Shown here: one piece after another, positions 27,556-34,629 of the stretch
Layout of the letters: the number at the start of each line of letters is the position of its first letter
Numbering within the stretch: position 1 is the stretch's first letter
Origin: Gammaproteobacteria bacterium
GTDB taxonomy: Bacteria > Pseudomonadota > Gammaproteobacteria > JAJDYQ01
Assembly: GCA_028289815.1 (NCBI GenBank)
Contig: JAPYNQ010000007.1
Coordinates: forward strand, 1 to 41,784
Direction of reading: 5' to 3'
Length of the DNA: 41,784 nucleotides
Position numbers and translations under genes: made by a program
Notes under the pieces: model-generated
Seen by the model: only the letters and a program-made list of their open reading frames with translations
Databases searched by the model: none
What the model was told of the DNA's origin: nothing

Positions 27556-28863
27556 ATGGATTCTTCACGGTTTAATACCCGGTTACTGTCCGACATTCAG
27601 AACTCACCGACGCCATTTCATGTGGTTCACCGCATGTCCGGGCTACTGCTTGAGCGGGGATTCAAGCGCCTGCACGAGCGGGATAACTGGGGCGAACTTG
27701 GCGGCAGTTATTTCGTAACAAGAAATGACACATCAATCATTGCCTTTCAAACCACGCCGCAGAATATTCACAGCGGCGGCATCCACATGGTGGGTGCGCA
27801 TACCGATAGCCCCTGCCTGAGGGTTAAACCCAACCCTGTTATAAACAAACAGGGCTACCTACAGCTGTCGGTCGAGGTTTATGGGGGCGTACTACTCAAC
27901 CCCTGGTTTGATCGCGACCTGTCGCTTGCCGGCAGAGTGACATGCCGCGACCGGGACATGGCAATCCGCTCGGTCCTCATTGATTTCGGGCGACCTGTTG
28001 CGATGATACCGAGCCTGGCCATCCACCTTGATCCGGACGCAAACCACAAAAGAGGCATCAATGCACAGACCGATATAACCCCCATTCTGCTATGTCAGGC
28101 AGAAGCAAAGACCCACGACTTTCACCTCATGTTGCAACAACAGATCGAGCGCCAGCATAAAAACATCCCGATTGACAAAGTGCTGGCTTACGAGCTGTCT
28201 TTCCATGACATGCAGGCCCCCGCCATAATCGGTCTCAATAATGACTTTATTGCAAGCGCACGGCTGGACAACCTGCTGAGCTGTTTTATCGGACTGCGGG
28301 CATTCCTGGAAGCGGACACAGCCCCTGCAAAACTGCTCATATGCAACGACCACGAAGAAATCGGCAGCGTCTCGGGCAGCGGTGCTCAGGGAGACTTTCT
28401 CGAAACCGTACTGCAACGGTTAGCGGGTTCGGATGAACAACTGGCGCGCCTGACAGATCGGTCCATGCTGATCTCCTGCGATAATACACATGGAATTCAC
28501 CCCAACTACAGCGACAGGCACGACGCCAATCACGCGCCGATACTCAATCAGGGGCCGGCCATCAAGACCAATGCCAACCAAAGATATGCGACCAACTCGG
28601 AAACAGGTGCATACTTTCGCCAGCTATGCGAACAGGCCGAGGTTCCTGTCCAGGATTTTGCTGCACGCAGCGACATGAGATGCGGCAGCACGATAGGCCC
28701 CATTACAGCGGCCCGCACAGGAATAAAAACCGTGGATATTGGCATACCCCAGTTCGCCATGCACTCAATCAGAGAAACCTGTGGCAGCCGGGACACCGAA
28801 TACCTGTACAAGGTACTTCGGCACTACTTCTCGGATACAGGTCCGCTCCGGCACCAGCCATGA
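27556..28863 (+). CDS. apeB: M18 family aminopeptidase
   Basis: A 435-residue zinc peptidase of the aspartyl aminopeptidase (M18) family. Metal ligands and catalytic residues are visible in GAHTDSPCLRVKP (His and Asp), NDHEEIGSVSGSGAQGDFLE (Glu-Glu) and DNTHGIHPNY. VEVYGGVLLNPWFDRDLSLAGRV is a family signature. It removes acidic or other N-terminal residues from peptides in the cytoplasm. The start ATG lacks a strong Shine-Dalgarno. A DUF6150 gene follows 43 bp downstream. Confidence 0.94.
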   Translation: MDSSRFNTRLLSDIQNSPTPFHVVHRMSGLLLERGFKRLHERDNWGELGGSYFVTRNDTSIIAFQTTPQNIHSGGIHMVGAHTDSPCLRVKPNPVINKQGYLQLSVEVYGGVLLNPWFDRDLSLAGRVTCRDRDMAIRSVLIDFGRPVAMIPSLAIHLDPDANHKRGINAQTDITPILLCQAEAKTHDFHLMLQQQIERQHKNIPIDKVLAYELSFHDMQAPAIIGLNNDFIASARLDNLLSCFIGLRAFLEADTAPAKLLICNDHEEIGSVSGSGAQGDFLETVLQRLAGSDEQLARLTDRSMLISCDNTHGIHPNYSDRHDANHAPILNQGPAIKTNANQRYATNSETGAYFRQLCEQAEVPVQDFAARSDMRCGSTIGPITAARTGIKTVDIGIPQFAMHSIRETCGSRDTEYLYKVLRHYFSDTGPLRHQP

Positions 28864-28906
28864 AATGCCGAATCCGAAATTCCCCCGACCGATACGGAGA
28901 GCGACC

Positions 28907-29188
28907 ATGCCGGTCATGCTGAAAACAGACAGCCGCGCCGGAGCCGATTTTCAGGTATGTATTGTCGGCAATCGAAGAGACGCGCATTTATGGGTTGCCC
29001 AGGTCCCGGGACGCGCCGAGGCCGGAAACCCGGCATACTGGTTTTACACCGATAGCCGGGCAGACGCCGACCATAGTATATATATAGTTGCAAGCCGCGC
29101 CGGGGCCGACCTGAACATCTGCTATGTCGAAACCCGCGGCGAAGCCGGCTGGCGCGTTGCCGAACACCCCCTGAAGGATATCCTCTGA
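28907..29188 (+). CDS. DUF6150 family small protein
   Basis: A 93-residue protein built from imperfect repeats of the type D-S-R-A-x-A-D-x-x-I-Y-I-V: [41 protein letters not shown] and [17 protein letters not shown]-type strand pair (PAYWFYT) lies in the middle. I recognise this pattern as DUF6150, whose function is unknown. I chose the ATG at 28907 because GGAGAG lies five bases before it. The frame is open back into apeB, and an ATG at 28865 is the alternative. Confidence 0.75.
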   Translation: MPVMLKTDSRAGADFQVCIVGNRRDAHLWVAQVPGRAEAGNPAYWFYTDSRADADHSIYIVASRAGADLNICYVETRGEAGWRVAEHPLKDIL

Positions 29189-29309
29189 CCGTCAATTCCT
29201 CACGATCAGTTAGGAGCAAAGGCAGACAGGCCTGCCATACTGAAGAAGCGATATTTCAGAGCCGCCTGCTATCGGCTGTACACCCGTATCGCGCCCCGGA
29301 GGGTAAATC

Positions 29310-29337
29310 TGGACACCTGCCCGAACAGAAATATAAT
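29310..29337 (+). promoter_or_regulatory. Sigma-70-type promoter of the reductase gene, possibly giving leaderless mRNA
   Basis: TGGACA (29310-29315), 16 bp, then a perfect TATAAT (29332-29337). Transcription normally starts six to eight bases after the -10 box, which is at the ATG (29344) itself. No Shine-Dalgarno precedes that ATG, consistent with a leaderless transcript. Confidence 0.55.
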
Positions 29338-29343
29338 ACCCAC

Positions 29344-30705
29344 ATGAACAAACACTTTGATCTGATTGCCATAGGCGGCGGCAGCGGTGGACTTTCCGCC
29401 CCGGAATGGGCGGCGCGCTATTACGGCAAAAGATGTGCCGTAGTGGAAAGCCGGGAGCTGGGAGGTACCTGCGTCAATGTCGGCTGTGTGCCGAAAAAAA
29501 TCATGTGGTTTGCCGCCTCCCATGCACACCACCTGCATACTGCCGGCGATTTCGGATTTGATGTGACCCATAACGGTCACGACTGGAGCAGGCTGGTTAC
29601 AGGCCGTAATCGCCATATTCAAGGCATCCTGAACTGGTACGACACACTCCTCAAAGACCTCAATATTGCCCACCTGCGAGGCCAGGCGCAGTTTATTGAC
29701 AGCCACACCATAGCCGTCAACGGCGAGCACTGCACAGCCGACCATATCCTTATCGCCACCGGTGGCAAACCCCACATGCTGCCGGTACCGGGTGCCGGGC
29801 TGGGCATCACCTCGGACCAATTCTTTGAGCTGCAGGAACGTCCCGACCATGTCTGTATTATTGGCGGTGGTTATATCGGCGTTGAGCTGGCCGGCGTACT
29901 CAATGCGCTGGGTTCCAATGTCTGTATGACCATGCGCACCCATGACGAAGACTTTCTGCCGCAATTCGACTGTACCCTGAGGGAAGTGCTGATGGAAGAA
30001 ATGGTAAAGGCCGGCATTCGTATCGAACCGGGTAACAGCACCATCGGCAGCCTGCAAAAACAACCGGACGACACGATTACCCTGAGCTGGGGAAACGGCG
30101 AACAACTCCAGGGTTTCGATCAAGTCATCTGGGCCGTTGGTCGCACACCGAATACCGAAAACCTGAGACTCGATGCCGCCGGAGTAACAACCGACAAACA
30201 GGGTTTTATTACCGTTGATAACTATCAGAACACCAACATAGACGGCATTTATGCCGTCGGAGATGTTACCGGTCGCATGGCACTGACCCCGGTCGCCATT
30301 GCGGCGGCGCGGCGTCTGGCAGATCGCCTGTTTGGTGGTCAGCCGGAGCGAAAGCTGGATTACGAATACATTCCCTCGGTTATCTTTTCCCACCCCCCGA
30401 TGGGCACCATAGGCATGACCGAACAGGATGCCAGACGCACCCACGGCGGCACCGTCAGGATATATCAATCCCGTTTCTCACCGATGGCCTATAGCCTCTC
30501 GAGGCGCAAAGTCGATACCGCCCTGAAGCTGGTCTGTATCGGGGCGGATGAAAAAATTGTCGGCTGCCACATGATCGGCGATGGCGTCGATGAAATGCTG
30601 CAAGGCTTTGCGGTTGCCATCAGAATGGGGGCGACCAAGGCCGACTTTGACAACACCGTCGCCATCCACCCGACCAGCGCGGAAGAGCTGGTCACCCTGA
30701 GATAG
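29344..30705 (+). CDS. Glutathione-disulfide reductase family flavoprotein, possibly glutathione amide reductase
   Basis: A 453-residue class I disulfide oxidoreductase: FAD-binding [11 protein letters not shown], redox pair Cys43/Cys48 in [13 protein letters not shown], second dinucleotide fold [11 protein letters not shown], and C-terminal His442-Glu447 in HPTSAEEL. The fold and length are those of glutathione reductase (Gor). Two pockets differ from E. coli Gor. At the glutathione site residues 21-22 are Glu-Trp instead of Asn-Arg (human Arg-Arg). At the NADPH site the position of Ala179 is Gly, Arg198 is kept, but the Arg204 equivalent is Pro (LPQFD for LRSFD). Chromatium glutathione amide reductase also has Glu21 and QFD as I recall it, and uses NADH. 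Either name is possible, so I leave the symbol open. Confidence 0.93.
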   Translation: MNKHFDLIAIGGGSGGLSAPEWAARYYGKRCAVVESRELGGTCVNVGCVPKKIMWFAASHAHHLHTAGDFGFDVTHNGHDWSRLVTGRNRHIQGILNWYDTLLKDLNIAHLRGQAQFIDSHTIAVNGEHCTADHILIATGGKPHMLPVPGAGLGITSDQFFELQERPDHVCIIGGGYIGVELAGVLNALGSNVCMTMRTHDEDFLPQFDCTLREVLMEEMVKAGIRIEPGNSTIGSLQKQPDDTITLSWGNGEQLQGFDQVIWAVGRTPNTENLRLDAAGVTTDKQGFITVDNYQNTNIDGIYAVGDVTGRMALTPVAIAAARRLADRLFGGQPERKLDYEYIPSVIFSHPPMGTIGMTEQDARRTHGGTVRIYQSRFSPMAYSLSRRKVDTALKLVCIGADEKIVGCHMIGDGVDEMLQGFAVAIRMGATKADFDNTVAIHPTSAEELVTLR

Positions 30706-30751
30706 ACGCCGTGCCATCAAGGCAACCCGGAAAAGCTGCCGCAGCCACCGG

Positions 30752-30783
30752 GCCATGCCGCTATGGCATCATTCGACAGATTT
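30752..30783 (+). repeat. Short dispersed intergenic repeat, copy 2
   Basis: Same structure as the copy at 26721..26752: CCATGCCGCTATGG, 8 bases, GACAGATT. It lies between the reductase gene and glyS, outside any coding region. Confidence 0.55.
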
Positions 30784-30857
30784 TCTTAAAAGACGGCCCG
30801 AAGTAATTTCCCCCGTTTCATGGAATAATACAAGCCGATTTGCAGCCACATATCGCC

Positions 30858-32927
30858 ATGATGAAAACACAGGACCTGCTGTTTGAACTGGGCACCGGAG
30901 AGCTGCCGTCGGCTACGCTGAAAAGGCTTTCACAATCACTGTCCGAAGCATTTGCCGATGGCCTTGCCGGTGCCGGTCTGGCATATACCGAAATCCGTAG
31001 CTTTGTCACGCCCCGCCGATTAGCGATTATTGCCGATAACTGTGCCACTCGACAGCCGGACCGCGAAATCCGCCGCCGCGGCCCGGCCATTCAGGCCGCG
31101 TTTGACGACAGCGGCAACCCGACCAGGGCAGCCACAGGATTTGCCCGCTCCTGCGACACAACGGTTGAGCAGCTCGGATACGAGCAAACCGACAAAGGCG
31201 AATGGCTGTCCTGCAATGTCCGACAGGCCGGCAAACCTGCCGCCGAGCTACTGCCGGCAATTGCTGCCCGGGCGCTGCAGCGGTTGCCGATCCCTAAACG
31301 CATGCGCTGGGGTGATACCAGCGCCCGGTTTATACGACCGGTTCACTGGTTAGTGTTCATGCAGGGCAAAGACACCATCCGCTGCAAACTCATGGGAGTC
31401 CGGGCCGGTCGGCAAAGCTGCGGACACCGCTTTCATCACCCGCAGGCCATCACAATAGACAAACCGTCCGAATATGTCGGGCGATTGGAGGCCGGCAGGG
31501 TTATTGCCGATTTTACCGCCCGCCGCCGGCGCATTGATGAACAGGTGCGCACAGCGGCAGCCTCGCTGGGCGGTCAGGCCGACAGAGATGCAGCGCTGCT
31601 TGACGAAGTAACCGCACTGGTTGAATGGCCGGTACCCGTTACCGCCGGTTTTGAAGAAAGATACCTGCAAGTACCGCACGAAATACTGATCCACACCATG
31701 AAAAAAAACCAGAAATACTTCCCGATCTTCAAGCAGGACGGCAGCCTGATGAATAAATTTATCGCTATTGCCAACATCGACAGCCGCAATCCCGACGTGA
31801 TTCGCAGCGGCAACGAGCGAGTGATACGCCCACGGCTGGCGGACGCCGGATTCTTCTGGGAGCAAGACGGCAGACAAAGGCTGGAAGACCACCTGGAAGC
31901 GACAAAATCTGTCGTATTCCAGCAAAAACTGGGCAGCCTGTATGACAAGTCAAGGCGCGTTTCCGGCCTGGCCGCCGGGATTGCTGCGGCTATCGGCGCG
32001 GACATACCGTTGGCACAGCGAGCCGGCCTCCTGTCCCGTTGTGACCTGATGACAGCCACCGTTGGCGAATTTCCCGACATGCAGGGCATTATGGGGCGAC
32101 ATCAGGCACGCCGCGACCACGAACCCGAAGAGCTGGCCCAAGCAATGGACGAATTTTATATGCCGCGTTTTTCTGGCGACCGACTGCCCGCAACGGCGAC
32201 CGGCATAGCCATATCGCTGGCCGAAAAAATGGATACCCTGCTGGGCATTTTCGGTATCGGTATGAAGCCGACCGGCGACAAAGACCCCTTTGCGCTGCGC
32301 CGGGCCGCCCTGGGCGCACTGCGCATTCTCAGAGAGCACCAGCTCAACATCGATCTGCATCACCTGCTGCAACAGGCCGCCGAGCAGCTCGGCGACCGGC
32401 TTGCAGACCACAATGTTGTCGATGAAGTCTATGATTTTATGATAAACCGTCTGAAAAGCCTGTATGCCGAAGACGGCATTACTGCCGAGGCATTTGCATC
32501 CGTAGCGGTGCGCCGTCCCGGTAACATAGCCGATCTCGACAAACGGCTGCAAGCCGTTATCGGCTTTCAGCAGCTGCCCGAGGCCGAGGCGCTGGCTGCT
32601 GCCGACAAGCGCATCGGCAACATCCTGAAAAAGGCCGACGAACGCCTGCCGCCGCAGCCGGACCCCAGGCTGTTCAGACAGGAAGAAGAAACCGCGCTCA
32701 ATAATCAGATTGACGCCATTGGTGCCGCGGTTGCGCCCATACTGTCGCAAGGAGACTACAAGGCCGTGCTGAAAAGACTGGCGGCGCTGCGCCGGCCGGT
32801 GGATGCCTTCTTTGATGCCGTCATGGTGATGGTCGAAGACCGGGCTACCAGAACCAATCGTCTGGCGCTGCTGGCACGCCTGCAACGCCTGTTTTCGCAG
32901 GTGGCCGATATTTCCCGTCTGACATGA
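30858..32927 (+). CDS. glyS: Glycyl-tRNA synthetase beta subunit
   Basis: 689 residues from the chosen ATG (MMKTQDLLFELGTGELPSATLKRL), the same length as E. coli GlyS. The family signature LLFELGTGELP, tRNA-contact regions, HETMKKNQKYFPI-like IHTMKKNQKYFPIF, the HD-type segment and the C-terminal anticodon-binding region are all recognisable. With GlyQ it forms the alpha2beta2 enzyme that charges tRNA-Gly. glyQ normally lies directly upstream, but here that place holds the reductase gene. A TTG at 30840 is in frame but less likely. The stop overlaps gmhB by four bases. Confidence 0.96.
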   Translation: MMKTQDLLFELGTGELPSATLKRLSQSLSEAFADGLAGAGLAYTEIRSFVTPRRLAIIADNCATRQPDREIRRRGPAIQAAFDDSGNPTRAATGFARSCDTTVEQLGYEQTDKGEWLSCNVRQAGKPAAELLPAIAARALQRLPIPKRMRWGDTSARFIRPVHWLVFMQGKDTIRCKLMGVRAGRQSCGHRFHHPQAITIDKPSEYVGRLEAGRVIADFTARRRRIDEQVRTAAASLGGQADRDAALLDEVTALVEWPVPVTAGFEERYLQVPHEILIHTMKKNQKYFPIFKQDGSLMNKFIAIANIDSRNPDVIRSGNERVIRPRLADAGFFWEQDGRQRLEDHLEATKSVVFQQKLGSLYDKSRRVSGLAAGIAAAIGADIPLAQRAGLLSRCDLMTATVGEFPDMQGIMGRHQARRDHEPEELAQAMDEFYMPRFSGDRLPATATGIAISLAEKMDTLLGIFGIGMKPTGDKDPFALRRAALGALRILREHQLNIDLHHLLQQAAEQLGDRLADHNVVDEVYDFMINRLKSLYAEDGITAEAFASVAVRRPGNIADLDKRLQAVIGFQQLPEAEALAAADKRIGNILKKADERLPPQPDPRLFRQEEETALNNQIDAIGAAVAPILSQGDYKAVLKRLAALRRPVDAFFDAVMVMVEDRATRTNRLALLARLQRLFSQVADISRLT

Positions 32928-33496
32928 GCGGCACAGGCCCCAGGCACATACAAAAGCTGATCGTCCTTGACCGCGATGGTGTCATCAACCACGACTCGGA
33001 TGAATACATCAAAACCCCGCAGGAATGGCAGCCCATAGCAGGCAGCCTGGAAGCCATTGTCCGGCTCAACCATGCCGGCTACAGCATCGTGGTTGCCACC
33101 AACCAGTCAGGCATCGCACGCCTGCTGCTCACTATGGACAACCTGATGGCCATTCACAACAAAATGCTCAGGCTTACCGAAGCGGCAGGCGGTCGCATCG
33201 AGGCAGTATTCTTCTGCCCGCATGCGCCGGCCGACCACTGCGGTTGCCGCAAGCCGGCACCCGGTATGTATCTGGACATCAGCCGGCGCTTTCGCATCCC
33301 CCCGCAACAGCTGTTCACCATCGGCGACTCTCTGCGAGACCTGCAAGCCGCGCACGCCGTTCGGGCCCGCGCCTGGCTGGTGCGAACCGGCAAGGGAACG
33401 CAAACCGAAACACGGCTGAGCGAAGCCGGCTTGAGCGATACCCCCGTATTCGACAACCTGGCTGCCGCCGCCGGGCACATCATAGCGCAGCTATAG
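32924..33496 (+). CDS. gmhB: D-glycero-beta-D-manno-heptose 1,7-bisphosphate 7-phosphatase
   Basis: A 190-residue HAD-family phosphatase. The nucleophile motif is VLDRDGVIN (Asp16, Asp18), motif II is VATNQSGIA, and the GmhB-specific zinc site is CPHAPADHCGCRKPAPGM. Motif IV is TIGDSLRDLQAA. It removes the 7-phosphate in ADP-heptose synthesis for LPS inner core. The start overlaps the glyS stop (ATGA) and plsC follows after 10 bp, the same order as in Pseudomonas. Confidence 0.95.
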   Translation: MSGTGPRHIQKLIVLDRDGVINHDSDEYIKTPQEWQPIAGSLEAIVRLNHAGYSIVVATNQSGIARLLLTMDNLMAIHNKMLRLTEAAGGRIEAVFFCPHAPADHCGCRKPAPGMYLDISRRFRIPPQQLFTIGDSLRDLQAAHAVRARAWLVRTGKGTQTETRLSEAGLSDTPVFDNLAAAAGHIIAQL

Positions 33497-33506
33497 CACC
33501 AGCCCC

Positions 33507-34277
33507 ATGCTTTATCTGCGCTCACTGCTGTTTTGGGCAGGGCTGGTAATATCCACCCTGGTCATCACACCGTGGATCCCCCTGCTGTATCCCCTGCCAT
33601 ACCCGATTCGATACCGTTATGCCCACCAGTGGACCCGTTTCAATCTCTGGTGGCTGCAACGCACCTGCAAGCTGCAATACACCGTCACCGGTGCAGCCGA
33701 CATCCCGGCTGCACCGCACATCGTCATGGCCAAACATCAGTCGGCCTGGGAAACCATGGCCCTGCAAAAGCTGTTTCCGCCGCAGGCCTGGGTGATGAAG
33801 CGGGAGCTGCTCCGCATTCCGTTTTTCGGTTGGGCCATCGCCTGCATGGAACCGATAGCGATAGATCGAAATGCCGGGCGCAAGGCGGCAGAGCAGATCA
33901 TCCGGCAGGGCAAAAAGAGACTCGAACAGGGCCGCTGGCTCGTTATCTTCCCTGAAGGCACGCGGGTGCCGCCCGGCAAAAAAGGCCGTTACGGCATGAG
34001 CGGCGCAATCCTGGCGACACAAACCGGTTATCCGGTCATACCGGTGGCTCACAACGCCGGAGAGTTCTGGCGGCGCAACGATTTTATAAAGCGCCCCGGC
34101 ACGATTGATATTGTCATCGGCGAACCTGTGGCCACCGACAACCTGACGGCTGCGCAGCTCAACCGCAGGATTCAAAACTGGATAGAAGGACAGATGAAAA
34201 GAATCAGCCATACGCCTTGGACCGGCGAACAATATCGGCGGGAACCCCGGGTAAGGCAACAAAAAAAACCGGAATGA
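33507..34277 (+). CDS. 1-acyl-sn-glycerol-3-phosphate acyltransferase (PlsC/LPLAT family)
   Basis: A 256-residue membrane-associated acyltransferase with an N-terminal helix pair. Motif I is KHQSAWETM with His77, but Glu82 stands where most PlsC enzymes have Asp (HX4D). This HX4E form is usual in the gmhB-linked subfamily. Motif II is PFFGWAIACMEPIAIDR and motif III is IFPEGTRVPPG. It acylates lysophosphatidate or a related lipid. The main cellular plsC may lie elsewhere. It closes the glyS-gmhB operon. Confidence 0.9.
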   Translation: MLYLRSLLFWAGLVISTLVITPWIPLLYPLPYPIRYRYAHQWTRFNLWWLQRTCKLQYTVTGAADIPAAPHIVMAKHQSAWETMALQKLFPPQAWVMKRELLRIPFFGWAIACMEPIAIDRNAGRKAAEQIIRQGKKRLEQGRWLVIFPEGTRVPPGKKGRYGMSGAILATQTGYPVIPVAHNAGEFWRRNDFIKRPGTIDIVIGEPVATDNLTAAQLNRRIQNWIEGQMKRISHTPWTGEQYRREPRVRQQKKPE

Positions 34278-34629
34278 ACCATTTCCGGTATGGACAGTTG
34301 CCGCTTCGGCCGGTGATATACCGCCAAACCATTTGTTGTGATAGAGTTCACAAAACACAGAATTTTTATGTAAACATGGCCTTGCGCCCGAATTTTCGGG
34401 TTGATCGCAGGCACTCTACAAGGTTTAATGCCAAGGCACGAAAAAACCGGGGGGTAACCAGATGACAACGGCATCAGGCGGCACGCCGGTGTTACAACCG
34501 GCATATCTTGTACCCGACAGGAGGCCGTCTGCTCCTGACGGAAGGGCTTGCGAAATGCCCGGGCATACGCTTGAATGGAAAATATCAGAGTTGCAAAAAG
34601 GCAGCCGACCGCCAAAGGAGATGAGTTAA
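34278..34629 (+). promoter_or_regulatory. Regulatory region and structured leader of the giant adhesin gene
   Basis: This 352-base gap has no gene. It holds a CRP-like palindrome, a plausible -10 (TAAACA near 34371) and then about 245 nt of likely leader. Several dyads lie in the leader: GCCGG-TGTTACAA-CCGGC near 34485, CAGGAG-GCCGTCTG-CTCCTG near 34517, and GGGC/GCCC near 34543. I could not match it to c-di-GMP or another riboswitch class. AAGGAG (34615-34620) is the adhesin ribosome binding site. Confidence 0.45.
34337..34352 (+). promoter_or_regulatory. CRP/Vfr-type binding site
   Basis: TGTGA-TAGAGT-TCACA is a perfect TGTGA-N6-TCACA palindrome, the CRP consensus core. If transcription starts near 34383-34386, the site is centred near -40, the position of class II CRP activation. 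The regulator itself is not in the window. Confidence 0.6.

Noticed and set aside
29269-30468. 399-codon minus-strand frame opposite the reductase
   Set aside because: It is the shadow of a full-length flavoprotein gene with all catalytic motifs. The translated product has no recognisable motif.
31950-32885. 311-codon minus-strand frame opposite glyS
   Set aside because: It overlaps a complete, conserved glyS and has no domain or ribosome site of its own.
34261-34288. Hairpin CCGGAA/TTCCGG next to eight A residues
   Set aside because: It would be a terminator only on the minus strand, where no gene ends. The A tract and left arm are coding bases at the end of plsC, and no T tract follows on the plus strand.
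33522-34358. 278-codon minus-strand frame opposite plsC
   Set aside because: It is the shadow of the acyltransferase gene, whose motifs I and III are present on the plus strand.
34384-34500. Possible c-di-GMP (GEMM) riboswitch before the adhesin
   Set aside because: A GGGTAACC-like stretch resembles the 3' part of the motif, but the conserved GCAAA and ACGCAAAGC elements are missing.
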